From the NCBI RefSeq assembly GCF_039541115.1, contig NZ_BAABFP010000004.1, positions 422,005-486,004 of the forward strand: a stretch of DNA of 64,000 bases, written 5' to 3'. Shown here piece after piece: positions 7,673 to 17,189 of this stretch. This DNA is from Angustibacter luteus (lineage in GTDB: Bacteria > Actinomycetota > Actinomycetes > Actinomycetales > Angustibacteraceae). The position numbers and the translations under genes were made by a program. The notes under the pieces are model-generated. The model searched no databases, had not been told where the DNA came from, and was given only the letters and a program-made list of their open reading frames with translations. How positions within the stretch are numbered: the stretch's first letter is position 1; the number at the start of each line of letters is the position of its first letter.

Positions 7673-9445
7673 CTACTCGGTGACGTACGCGCCCGGGGCG
7701 TCCGCCAGCCTTGGGTATCTGGGACTTCCCAGGGAGCGCGGGCGGCTGCGCAGAACGCCTGACCGTGCGCTACTCCATGTGCTCCAGTCCTCCCACCACG
7801 ACCCCCTGTGCTTCTCTGCGCCATTCAGCCAGTCCTCGGCATCGCCGTTGCCGGCCTCGTTGATGAAGTAGGTCGCCTTCGGGTTGCCAGGCGGGTTGAT
7901 CAGGGCCTGGATGTGGCCGCTGTTAGACAGCGCAAAGCGCACGTCTCCGCCGAACAGTCGTGTTGCTGCGAAGGCGGACTGCCAAGGAACAAGGTGGTCG
8001 GTCACAGCGGCCACGACATACAAGTCAGTGTCGACCTTGCCGAGGTCGACTGGTGTGCCGAGCACGCTGACCCGACCTGACTGCACTAACGCGTTGTTCA
8101 GCCACATGTCTAGGAACGTGGCGTGGAGGGCCGCGGGCATATTGGTGGTGTCACTGTTCCATGCGAGAACGTCGAACGCTGGCGGGTTCTGGCCGAGAAG
8201 GTAGTTGGAGACGACGTAGTTCCAGATGAGGTCGTTGGGTCGAACAAAGGCGAACATCTTGGCGAGGCTCGCCCCGCTGAGGACGCCTCGCTTGCCCGAG
8301 CGGGCTAGCGCGGCCTCGACGGTCCGCTCGCTCGCGAACATGTTCAACGTGCTGTGCACGTTGCTGTCGATCATGGTCACGCCGAGGGTTGCCGCGTTCA
8401 CCAGCGTCGGATCGATCGCCGCAACATGCGAGAGCACGGAGGACGTCGTCATGCCCCCGGCGCAGAATCCGGCGATGTTGACTGTCTCCGACTTGGAAAT
8501 GGCACTGGCCACGCGCATGGCCTCAAGACAGGCGCCGGCGTAGTCGTCGAGATCCCAACCGCGCTGCCGCGACGTCGGATTGCGCCACGAGATGCAGAAC
8601 ACCTGGAAGCCCTGGCTTACCGCGAACTCCACGAAGCTTCGACCCGGCGCAAGATCGAGGAAGTAGTAGCGGTTGATCTGCGGAGGAATCAGCACAGTCG
8701 GGATGCTGTAGACCTTGCCGGCCCTGGGCGCGTACTGCAGCAGCTCGAACATCGGTGATCGGTAGACCACGGCGCCAGGTGTGGAGGCGGTGTTCACGCC
8801 TACCTGGAAAGGCCGAGTGTCGACCTGCGAGGGCATGCCACCGTTGTGGAGGAGATCGTGAAGGAAGTGTCGGCCACCCGCGACAGCTGACCTACCGCGG
8901 GTCTCCATCAGGGTGTTGAGTGCGGTCGGGTTGGTGAGCAGGTTGTTGGTCGGGGCAGCGGCCTCGGTCACCTGCATCAGGGCGAAACGAGCCCGATCGG
9001 CCGACTTCTGGTCGAGTTCGAGCTCGTCGACGGAGCCGAGCACACAATCTCGGGTGAGCAAGTAGCTCTGGGCGACCCGTCGCCACAGCCCAGACTCCGT
9101 CCAGATCGCATCTGCGAAACGCCGGTCCTTCGGATCGGGAGCAAGCTCGGAGGTGCCACCGAGCACGCCGATCTCCCCAGTAGCCCACGAGCTCAGCGAG
9201 CCGGCCAAAACGCGCGGACGTCGTGCGAGGGCTTCCGCCCAGCGAACGCCAGCCCGGACCACCTGGCCCGCTGTTAGGCCGACAAAAGGGTTGGCGCCCT
9301 GGACAGACTCGAAGGCCTCTTCAGTGGATGCGGCCAAGTGAGGCTCTGAGTCCGCGATCACACGCACGTTCGCCCGGGGGGCACGGTCAGCCACGTTCGA
9401 ACCCCCGCCTTTCCGACGGGGCGGAGTCGTGAGCGTTCGAGGCAT
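7673..9445 (-). CDS. phaC: Poly(3-hydroxyalkanoate) synthase
   Basis: A 590-residue PHA synthase that polymerises 3-hydroxyacyl-CoA. The lipase-like box is GFCAGG with the catalytic Cys328; the other triad members are Asp483 in VTDHLVPW and His511 in SGHIQALINPPG. The length, single-subunit form and INPPGNPK segment fit class I/II enzymes; the neighbourhood (mcl-type phaZ, AlkK-like ligase) favours class II-like use of medium-chain monomers. Upstream GAAAGG precedes the ATG. No phasin, phaA, phaB, phaE or phaR is recognisable in the window. Co-directional with the SDR gene 20 bases upstream. Confidence 0.95.
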   Translation of the reverse strand: MPRTLTTPPRRKGGGSNVADRAPRANVRVIADSEPHLAASTEEAFESVQGANPFVGLTAGQVVRAGVRWAEALARRPRVLAGSLSSWATGEIGVLGGTSELAPDPKDRRFADAIWTESGLWRRVAQSYLLTRDCVLGSVDELELDQKSADRARFALMQVTEAAAPTNNLLTNPTALNTLMETRGRSAVAGGRHFLHDLLHNGGMPSQVDTRPFQVGVNTASTPGAVVYRSPMFELLQYAPRAGKVYSIPTVLIPPQINRYYFLDLAPGRSFVEFAVSQGFQVFCISWRNPTSRQRGWDLDDYAGACLEAMRVASAISKSETVNIAGFCAGGMTTSSVLSHVAAIDPTLVNAATLGVTMIDSNVHSTLNMFASERTVEAALARSGKRGVLSGASLAKMFAFVRPNDLIWNYVVSNYLLGQNPPAFDVLAWNSDTTNMPAALHATFLDMWLNNALVQSGRVSVLGTPVDLGKVDTDLYVVAAVTDHLVPWQSAFAATRLFGGDVRFALSNSGHIQALINPPGNPKATYFINEAGNGDAEDWLNGAEKHRGSWWEDWSTWSSARSGVLRSRPRSLGSPRYPRLADAPGAYVTE

Positions 9446-9465
9446 GGCGCGACGCCTTTCGCGAT

Positions 9466-10317
9466 CTAGAGAAACAGATCTGGTTGGAGGTCGTGTTCGC
9501 TGGCCCCGTCATGGGCGTAGACGGAAAGGTCCACGACTCCTGAGGAGCGAAGGACCTCTTCGTCCAGGTAGCAGTGACCGGTGCCCGCGCTTGCCGGGCG
9601 CGTCAGAAGCAGTCCGGCTGCGTCGGCCATGATTTCCGGACGACGCGACGCACGCATGCCCTCCTCGCCCGCAACGACGTTCTTGACCGCTGCAGTCGCG
9701 ATGAGCGTGGCGGGCCAGAGGCAGTTGGCGACGATGCCGTGCTCTCTGTACTGCTCCGCAACGCCGAGCGTGAGCATGGTCATCGCGTACTTGCTGACGG
9801 TGTACGGCGCGTGCCCCGCCAACCACTTTGGGTCTGGGTTCAGTGGTGGCGAGAGTGTGAGCACCCGAGCATCGCTGGAACGGAGCAGGTGCGGGATGCT
9901 CGCAGTGAGCATCGCGAACGTGCCGCGTGCGTTCACGTCGAGCATCAGGTCGTAGCGCTTGATCGGCAGGTCACCGATGCCTTGGAGCGCTATGGCTGAG
10001 GCATTGTTGACGACGATGTCGATTCCACCGAACTGCTCCACAACTGCGGCAACGGCGCCTTCAATGACCTGCTCATCGCGGACATCCCCGACGATCGGCA
10101 AGACCTGTCCGCCCACAGCCTCGATCTCGGCAGCGGCACTGTGGACCGTTCCGGGAAGGCGTGGGTCGGGATCGCTGGTCTTGGCGATGAAGGCGATGTT
10201 GGCTCCATCGCGGGCGGCGCGTAAGGCGATGGCGAGTCCGATTCCACGGCTACCACCGGACATCAGGAGTGTCCGGCCAGCGAGCGGCCCGTCAGTGGTT
10301 TGGCTGGCTTCTCTCAC
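9466..10317 (-). CDS. Short-chain dehydrogenase/reductase (HSDL2/AtuB-like)
   Basis: A 283-residue NAD(P)-dependent oxidoreductase with a Rossmann fold: cofactor motif GGSRGIG near residue 22, NNAS, and catalytic YTVSK. The segments KTSDPDPRLPGT, LTLSPPLNPDPKWL and the C-terminal LLLTRPAS resemble the HSDL2 and citronellol-dehydrogenase-like (AtuB/AtuG) group. The start is GTG 10317, one base after the crotonase stop, with GAAGGA seven bases upstream; a longer upstream reading is only the antisense of the crotonase. It probably oxidises a hydroxyacyl or alcohol intermediate of the operon's pathway; the substrate is not determinable. Confidence 0.9.
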   Translation of the reverse strand: MREASQTTDGPLAGRTLLMSGGSRGIGLAIALRAARDGANIAFIAKTSDPDPRLPGTVHSAAAEIEAVGGQVLPIVGDVRDEQVIEGAVAAVVEQFGGIDIVVNNASAIALQGIGDLPIKRYDLMLDVNARGTFAMLTASIPHLLRSSDARVLTLSPPLNPDPKWLAGHAPYTVSKYAMTMLTLGVAEQYREHGIVANCLWPATLIATAAVKNVVAGEEGMRASRRPEIMADAAGLLLTRPASAGTGHCYLDEEVLRSSGVVDLSVYAHDGASEHDLQPDLFL

Positions 10318-10318
10318 G

Positions 10319-11110
10319 TCATCGTCCTTCAAAGGTCGGATCGCGGCGCTCCATGAATGCGCGCTGTCCCTCGCGCGCGTCCTCCGAGTCGAGGCACGCC
10401 GCGACGTGACGTTCGGCGCGTTCGGCGAGAGTGCTGTTCGTGCGGGCCTTGATCGAGGTCTTCGCCGCGCGGACGGACAGCGGGGCGTTCGCAGCGATCT
10501 GGCTGGCCACTTCGAGGACGTGTGCCTCCAAGGACGCGGAATCGACGACACGGTTGATCAGGCCGATCGATTGGGCCTCCTCGGCGGTCAAGGTCCTGCC
10601 AGTGAAGAGCATGTCCGACGCATGTCCGGGTCCGACGGCATCGACGAGTGCGTGGGTCAGGGTCACCGGGTATCCGATGCCGAGGCGTGCCGCTGGGATG
10701 GCGAACCGGCCGGTAGGTGACGAGATTCGGAGATCGGCGGCAAGCGCGAGAGCCATTCCAGCCCCGATGCAGTAGCCGTGCACCATGACGATCAGTGGAG
10801 TTGTGAGCTCGCTCAAGGTCCCGAAGAGCGTGCCAACGGCCTCCTCGTTCTCCTGTCGGGAGGCTTGCTTCGTCTGGTGGGTTTCGAACTCGGAGATGTC
10901 TGCGCCGGCGGCGAACGCGTCTGTTCCGCGGCCTCGAAGCACGATGACCCGGATCGTGGGGTCGTCATCGAGTGCACGCAGAGTACTACCCAACGTCGCC
11001 ATCATCGAGGTGGAGATGGCATTGCGTCGCGTTGGGTTGTCCAGCGTGACCCAACCAATGCCGTCGCGGATTTCTGTCCCAACGATGCCTACGGATTCGG
11101 GTGGGGTCAT
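10319..11110 (-). CDS. Crotonase-fold protein lacking both hydratase glutamates
   Basis: A 263-residue member of the enoyl-CoA hydratase/isomerase superfamily. The fold markers AAGADISEF and GYCIGAGMALALAADLRI are clear, but the positions of the two catalytic glutamates read as alanine/methionine (IGAGMAL) and alanine (AIPAARLGIGYP). It is therefore unlikely to hydrate enoyl-CoA by the classical mechanism and may act as an isomerase, hydrolase, decarboxylase or C-C bond enzyme on a CoA ester. It overlaps the FAA-family gene by four bases and is followed by the SDR one base later, all in one operon. Confidence 0.9.
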   Translation of the reverse strand: MTPPESVGIVGTEIRDGIGWVTLDNPTRRNAISTSMMATLGSTLRALDDDPTIRVIVLRGRGTDAFAAGADISEFETHQTKQASRQENEEAVGTLFGTLSELTTPLIVMVHGYCIGAGMALALAADLRISSPTGRFAIPAARLGIGYPVTLTHALVDAVGPGHASDMLFTGRTLTAEEAQSIGLINRVVDSASLEAHVLEVASQIAANAPLSVRAAKTSIKARTNSTLAERAERHVAACLDSEDAREGQRAFMERRDPTFEGR

Positions 11111-12006
11111 GAGAGCGTCTCCGCCCGATAGGTGTTGCGGATCGCGCCGATTCCCTCGATGCGGACCTCGAACTGATCTCCGTCCTTGAGGAACAGCGGG
11201 GGCTGTCTCACGGCGCCGACGCCTGCCGGCGTCCCCGTCAGGATGATGTCCCCCGGCTCAAGGGTCATGAACGTGGTGATGTAGCTGATGAGTCGCGGCA
11301 GTCCAAAGATCAGGTGAGAAGTGCGGTCTTCTTGGACGGGCTCGTCGTTCAGGAGGCCTGTGATCTGCAGATCGGGCGAGTCGCCGCCGAGTGCAGCTGC
11401 TGGGACCACGACAGGCCCGAGGGGGGTGAGGCCATCCCACGCCTTCCCCGCCGTGCGCTGGGTGGTGTGAAATTGAAAGTCTCGCACCGAGCCATCGTTG
11501 GCTGCCGTGTACCCAAACACCACGTCCCGTACGGCAGCCTGGGCAACGCGCCGACACGTGCGGCCGATCACCACGGCGAGCTCGCTCTCGAAGTCGATCT
11601 GAGTTGACTCAGGGGGGAGAGCGACGTCCGCGTACGGCCCAGCGAGCGCGTTGTCCCACTTGGCAAACAGGTCTGGGTGCTCGGGTGGCGCGGGACGCCC
11701 ACCTTCGTGCACGTGCGCAAGGTAGTTCTGTCCAACGCAGATGATCTTGCGGGGGCGGCCCACGGGGCTCAGGAGCTCCTCGGGATCCATGGCAAAGCTG
11801 TCGCCACGGGTGATTCGCGCGGCGTCACCGCCTGCAGCGCCCAGGAGCTCTGGCAAGTCGGTGTACTCACGACCGTCGACCAGCGCCGGCGTTGCCTGGC
11901 CCGTGTTGGGTTCGTGGAGCACAACAAGGGACGCGGCATTGCGCATGACCCTGCCGAGTCCGGTCTGCCCACCCCATGGGTTCGTGCTCACCGTGGTACG
12001 TCCCAT
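11107..12006 (-). CDS. Fumarylacetoacetate hydrolase family protein
   Basis: A 299-residue FAH-family protein (C-C hydrolase/isomerase/decarboxylase fold). Metal-binding DFESELAVVIGR and the NDGSVRDFQ segment are present, with GVGQNYLAHV-type N-terminal and PGDIILTGTPAGVG C-terminal signatures (here CVGQNYLAHV and GDIILTGTPAGVG). The N-terminal ~80 residues form the usual extension domain. The family cleaves or decarboxylates 2-oxo/4-oxo acids from aromatic ring cleavage. It is first in the run to 4460 and is divergent from the DUF3500 gene across a 112-base promoter gap, so it may set transcription for the whole phaC operon. Confidence 0.9.
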   Translation of the reverse strand: MGRTTVSTNPWGGQTGLGRVMRNAASLVVLHEPNTGQATPALVDGREYTDLPELLGAAGGDAARITRGDSFAMDPEELLSPVGRPRKIICVGQNYLAHVHEGGRPAPPEHPDLFAKWDNALAGPYADVALPPESTQIDFESELAVVIGRTCRRVAQAAVRDVVFGYTAANDGSVRDFQFHTTQRTAGKAWDGLTPLGPVVVPAAALGGDSPDLQITGLLNDEPVQEDRTSHLIFGLPRLISYITTFMTLEPGDIILTGTPAGVGAVRQPPLFLKDGDQFEVRIEGIGAIRNTYRAETLS

Positions 12007-12118
12007 CTGCGGCCGTGAATGGCCACTCAGTGCTAGACGTGATGGTTTCGTGATGCCAGACTATGGACTTGTAACATTTCAGTCAACCGGTGCTGATGTA
12101 TGACGGAGGCTTGCGGCG
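12007..12118. promoter_or_regulatory. Divergent promoter region of FAH-phaC operon and DUF3500 gene
   Basis: An AT-richer gap than its surroundings, between two divergent starts. TGATGTATGA at 12094-12103 matches the TGATATATCA palindrome at 8 of 10 positions, and TTGTAACATTTCA lies at 12069-12081. GGAGG at 12105-12109 serves the rightward start nine bases later. I cannot assign -35/-10 boxes with confidence. Confidence 0.45.
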
Positions 12119-13369
12119 ATGAGCTCGTTCAGGGATTTCCTCTTTCCCCTCGACCACCCTCGGCTGGCCGGACTGGACGAGTTTGACGCTTACAGCTACC
12201 CCGATGCCATCCGGACCAACCCGATGGTGGACGAGGCCCTGACTGGGTGGCTCAACTTGTTTGAGACCTCCGAGTTCGGCGGCATCACAACTGACGGTTC
12301 GCTCATACCGGGGCTCTTTGGTCTCGAGGGCTCGGACGAACCTCCCAACCACGCAGCCGCCACGGCGGCTCGGGAACTCCTTGACGCTCTGCCGAGCACA
12401 CTGCGCGATCGAGTCTCGCATCCCCTGGACAGCAAGGTGTGGCGAGCCTGGATGAACCCCGAGTTCTACGTGAACAGGTTCGGCCTACGTCTCGAGGAGC
12501 TCGAACCGGCGCACATTGAGCGGGTCCTCGCACTCCTGGCGGCCAGCCTGAGCCCGGCCGGGTTCGAGAAGACCCGGTTGCTTATGAAGGTCAACCAGTT
12601 CCTTGGCGAACTGGTGCATCTACCGAAGCTTCTCAACGAGTTCAGCTACAACATCAACCTGTTCGGGGACCCGGCAAGCGGCCAGCCGTGGGGGTGGAAT
12701 CTGTACGGCCACCACGTCTGCCTCAACACGTTGTTCATCGCTGACCGGCAGGTCTTCACGCCGGTCTTCTTTGGAGCCGAACCAGTGGAGATGGACGAAG
12801 GGGAAGCCGCGGGCACGGTGCTCTTCACCGATCAGGAGCGGCTCGGGCTTGAGCTCATCCAGGCGCTGTCACCGGAGCAGGCGGAGGCGGCGATCCTGTA
12901 CCACCAGAAGCGGGACCCGACAATGCCGGCCGACCGGAGGCACCCCGGCGACGAACTGCATCTTGGCGGAGCGTTCCAGGACAACCGAGTCATCCCCTAC
13001 GAGGGTGTCGCGGGTTCTCGACTGGATGCATCCCAGCGGGCGCGAATCTTGGAGCTCGTCGAAGTCTTCCTGGATTACCAGCCTGAAGGTCCACGACGGG
13101 CACGGGTCGCCGATGCTCGCCGTCACCTGGATGACACCTGGTTCTGCTGGATCGGTGGGACTCGCCTTGGCGATGCCTTCTACTACCGGATCCAAAGCCC
13201 CGTGATCCTAATTGAGTTCGACCACCATGCTGGCATCTTCTTGGCCAACACGGAACCAGAGCGATTCCACGTACACACGCTCGTGCGCACCCCCAATGGC
13301 AACGACTACGGCGTCGACCTGGTCCGTCAGGCCACCGGGGACCCACAGCGCCTGAATGGTCCGGCCTGA
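12119..13369 (+). CDS. DUF3500 family protein
   Basis: A 416-residue protein that I recognise as DUF3500 from the WGWNLYGHHVCLNTLF block, the LFTDQERLGLELIQALSPEQ block, a WFCWIGG-type segment (TWFCWIGGTRLGDAFYYRI) and the C-terminal HVHTLVRTPNGNDYGVDL. Family function is not established to my knowledge. The conserved histidine-rich GHH, FDHHAG and HVHT stretches could bind a metal, which is inference. No signal peptide or membrane segment. Its stop overlaps the next start by one base (TGATG), so it is translated with the SnoaL-like protein. Confidence 0.85.
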   Translation: MSSFRDFLFPLDHPRLAGLDEFDAYSYPDAIRTNPMVDEALTGWLNLFETSEFGGITTDGSLIPGLFGLEGSDEPPNHAAATAARELLDALPSTLRDRVSHPLDSKVWRAWMNPEFYVNRFGLRLEELEPAHIERVLALLAASLSPAGFEKTRLLMKVNQFLGELVHLPKLLNEFSYNINLFGDPASGQPWGWNLYGHHVCLNTLFIADRQVFTPVFFGAEPVEMDEGEAAGTVLFTDQERLGLELIQALSPEQAEAAILYHQKRDPTMPADRRHPGDELHLGGAFQDNRVIPYEGVAGSRLDASQRARILELVEVFLDYQPEGPRRARVADARRHLDDTWFCWIGGTRLGDAFYYRIQSPVILIEFDHHAGIFLANTEPERFHVHTLVRTPNGNDYGVDLVRQATGDPQRLNGPA

Positions 13370-13782
13370 TGGCTGGCCCAGACAACGATGCTGAGCGCGC
13401 TTGCGAGCGCCTCATCATCCAGTTTGCCCACTATCTCGATCATCGCCGCTTCACCGAGGTGGCCGCTTTGTTCGCGGAAGACGGGGTCTGGCTACGGCAT
13501 GGCGAGCAACTCGTTGGGCCCCAGGCAATCCGGTCGCTGTTGGAACAGCGATCCGCAACGCAGGTTGAGCGGCATGTGATGACGACGGTGTTGGTTGAGC
13601 AGGCATCACCGACCGAGTGCACGGCTGTCAGCTACGTGCTCATCTTTAGGGCGCATGGTCCGGATCCCCACGGTCAGCTGCCCAAGGTGGGGGAGTTCCA
13701 CGACCGGTTCAGCCTGACTCCGCACGGATGGAGGTTCGCCTTTCGGACCTCCCTGCCCGCGTTTGCCGGCGACTCGCAGTAG
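13369..13782 (+). CDS. SnoaL-like / NTF2-fold protein
   Basis: A 137-residue small alpha+beta barrel protein of the SnoaL/NTF2-like group: N-terminal helices ACERLIIQFAHYLDHRRFTEVAALF, then EDGVWLRHGEQLVGPQAIRSLL and a beta-rich C-terminus ending PKVGEFHDRFSLTPHGWRF. Such proteins act as small isomerases, dehydratases or hydroxylase subunits. It is coupled to the DUF3500 gene by a one-base overlap. The His in the DRF/YLDH positions could be catalytic, but substrate and reaction are unknown. Confidence 0.8.
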   Translation: MAGPDNDAERACERLIIQFAHYLDHRRFTEVAALFAEDGVWLRHGEQLVGPQAIRSLLEQRSATQVERHVMTTVLVEQASPTECTAVSYVLIFRAHGPDPHGQLPKVGEFHDRFSLTPHGWRFAFRTSLPAFAGDSQ

Positions 13783-13971
13783 CAGCCCCGGCCGAACCGA
13801 CCGCGCCGCCTTCGGGTGGAGTTGCTACACCATGAGGGCCTGACAGGGTCGGGAGACTTGGCAGCCAGTGGCGGGACGGCCGCCGCGACCCCTTGGTGAC
13901 CGGACATCACCGCTGCCTTGGAAACTGCCCATGACGGGCACCACATCCGGCCTCAAGTCCTGCGTCCAGGC

Positions 13972-14643
13972 TCACCCGGCGGTCTGCCCCGTTGCGGTTG
14001 AGGCCACGGTGAGCTTTGGCTGGGTCTTGTCGAGCACCTCCCTGAGGTCAACGCCTGGCGCCAGCTCGACGAGTTTGAGCCCGCTGCCCTCGGATTCGGG
14101 GACGACATCGATCACGCACAACTCAGTGATGATCCGCTGCACGACCCTACGGCCGGTGTAGGGAAGGGTGCACTCGTCGACAATCTTGTAGGAGCCGTCT
14201 CTGGCAACGTGCTCCATGAGCACAATTACGCGCTTGGCGCCATGGACCAGGTCCATGGCGCCGCCCATCCCCTTGACCATCTTTCCGGGGATCATCCAGT
14301 TCGCAATGTCGCCGTGCGCGGACACCTGCATAGCGCCGAGGATGGCCACGTCGATCTTTCCTCCGCGGATCATCCCGAACGACGTCGCGGAGTCGAAGAA
14401 CGAGGCTCCGTCTTGGATGGTGACGGTTTCCTTGCCTGCGTTGATCAGGTCCGCGGACTCCTCACCTTCGTACGGGTAGGCCCCGAACCCGAGAATTCCG
14501 TTCTCTGATTGAAGCACCAGGTGCACCGAGTCATCGACATAGTTAGGCACCAGTGTGGGAAGCCCGATGCCGAGGTTGACGTACGACCCGTCGGCGAGTT
14601 CTGCCGCCGCCCGCGTTGCCATTTCCTGACGTGTCCAAGTCAC
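13972..14643 (-). CDS. scoB: 3-oxoacid CoA-transferase subunit B
   Basis: A 223-residue beta subunit of a class I CoA-transferase that moves CoA between a dicarboxylate such as succinyl-CoA and a 3-oxo acid. The catalytic glutamate is Glu47 in the QSENG motif followed by [22 protein letters not shown] and [15 protein letters not shown] are family blocks. The start is GTG 14643; its first two bases are also part of the TGA stop of the 50-residue frame upstream (GTGA overlap). Its partner subunit is encoded at 14793-15575. The acceptor 3-oxo acid is not determinable. Confidence 0.93.
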   Translation of the reverse strand: MTWTRQEMATRAAAELADGSYVNLGIGLPTLVPNYVDDSVHLVLQSENGILGFGAYPYEGEESADLINAGKETVTIQDGASFFDSATSFGMIRGGKIDVAILGAMQVSAHGDIANWMIPGKMVKGMGGAMDLVHGAKRVIVLMEHVARDGSYKIVDECTLPYTGRRVVQRIITELCVIDVVPESEGSGLKLVELAPGVDLREVLDKTQPKLTVASTATGQTAG

Positions 14644-14792
14644 TGTTCACCGGCCCTCTGGTCGATTCGGATGTGGTCGGCAGAGATGTGCATGGACACT
14701 TGTCCATCGTGCGTGAACTTCGCCGGCCCATCGACGGGGCACCGGCGATCAAGGCGCTTCGCCCGTGCCAGGAACGATGCGTTGGCGATCAT
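14640..14792 (-). CDS. 50-residue coupled small ORF between scoA and scoB
   Basis: An ATG directly following the TAG of the scoA subunit (TAGATG) opens a 50-codon frame whose TGA overlaps the GTG of scoB (GTGA). Both junctions are those expected of a translated, coupled cistron. The product begins [20 protein letters not shown] and continues through [20 protein letters not shown] to [10 protein letters not shown]; it is basic, has one cysteine and four histidines and no membrane segment. I do not recognise a family. The two subunit genes of this transferase family are normally adjacent or fused, so an insert of this size is unusual. It could be a small partner protein or a remnant of a longer gene. 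Confidence 0.55.
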   Translation of the reverse strand: MIANASFLARAKRLDRRCPVDGPAKFTHDGQVSMHISADHIRIDQRAGEQ

Positions 14793-15575
14793 CTACGGCG
14801 CCCCGGGGGCGGCCCGGACCGTTCGCTTCTCGATTCGCTGGTCGGCGGCCTGCTCAACTGACATCGGTACGACGCGGTGCACGTAGGCGCCGGGTGTGTG
14901 AACGTGATTGGGGTCGAGGACGCCGGGCTCGACAAGCTCTTCGACCTCGGCGATCGTGATGCGTCCGCACATCGCGGCAAGCGGGTTGAAGTTGCGCGCC
15001 GAGTCCTTGTAGATGAGGTTTCCGTGCCGATCACCCTTGTGGGCTCGCACCAGCCCGTAGTCGGCGACGATCGCTCGTTCCAGGACGAACTCCTGTTCGC
15101 CGTCAGTTGTCTCGAAGAACTGCGTCTGCTTTCGAGGGCTTGATCGAACAACATTGCCTGTCGCGTCGTATCGCCAGGGCAAGCCACCCTCAGCCACCTG
15201 GGTACCGACGCCGGTAGCAGTGAAGAACGCGGGGATGCCCGAGCCGCCGGCGCGCATCCGTTCCGCCAGCGTTCCTTGCGGAGTCAGCTCGACCTCCAAC
15301 TCGCCGGCCAGGTACTGGCGAGCAAACTCCTTGTTCTCACCAACATACGAGGCCACCATCCGCCGTAGACGACCTGACTCCAGCAACAGCCCGAGACCCC
15401 AACCGTCCACCCCGGCGTTGTTGCTGACCGCCTCCAGGTCTTTGGTGCCGGCTTCCAGGAGAGCCTGGATGAGGACTGAAGGGATTCCGCACAAGCCAAA
15501 ACCCCCAACCGCAATGGTTGCCCCGTCCAGCACGTCGGCAACCGCTTCCGCGGCCGACGTCACCACCTTGTCCAT
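14793..15575 (-). CDS. scoA: 3-oxoacid CoA-transferase subunit A
   Basis: A 260-residue alpha subunit of the same CoA-transferase. The CoA-binding glycine-rich motif GGFGLCGIP is at residues 24-32; further family blocks are VSNNAGVDGWGL, GGSGIPAFFTATGVGT, KGDRHGNLIYKDSARNFNP and the C-terminal PGVLDPNHVHTPGAYVHRV. Full length. Followed with no gap by the 50-residue frame. Upstream it is separated from hpd by 225 bases, so it may have its own promoter. Confidence 0.93.
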   Translation of the reverse strand: MDKVVTSAAEAVADVLDGATIAVGGFGLCGIPSVLIQALLEAGTKDLEAVSNNAGVDGWGLGLLLESGRLRRMVASYVGENKEFARQYLAGELEVELTPQGTLAERMRAGGSGIPAFFTATGVGTQVAEGGLPWRYDATGNVVRSSPRKQTQFFETTDGEQEFVLERAIVADYGLVRAHKGDRHGNLIYKDSARNFNPLAAMCGRITIAEVEELVEPGVLDPNHVHTPGAYVHRVVPMSVEQAADQRIEKRTVRAAPGAP

Positions 15576-15800
15576 CTGTCAGTCCACCTATCTGTCGAAC
15601 TAGGCCAGGGCCGACTCCTTGGAGGCGGCCTCTCTGCCATGCCGTCGTCGGGCCACCTCACCGCTGAGCTGGTCCAGCCGCACCGTCCCTCAGGAACGGC
15701 GAGGTTGAGGGGGTGGAGGTAACCGCCGGATCAGCCCGCTCCGGCCAAAACGTCTGCCCCGACGCGCCGTTGGCCCCGGCCGCCCGACTTCCCAGCGGAC

Positions 15801-17141
<1,341 letters not shown>

Positions 17142-17189
17142 TCACTCAAAGAAGTGCTTGACATACAACAAGCCCAGGCAGGGGTAGGC

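Noticed and set aside
10318-10551. Longer SDR N-terminus
   Set aside because: The extension is the overlapping crotonase gene read out of frame, arginine/serine-rich; GAAGGA supports GTG 10317.
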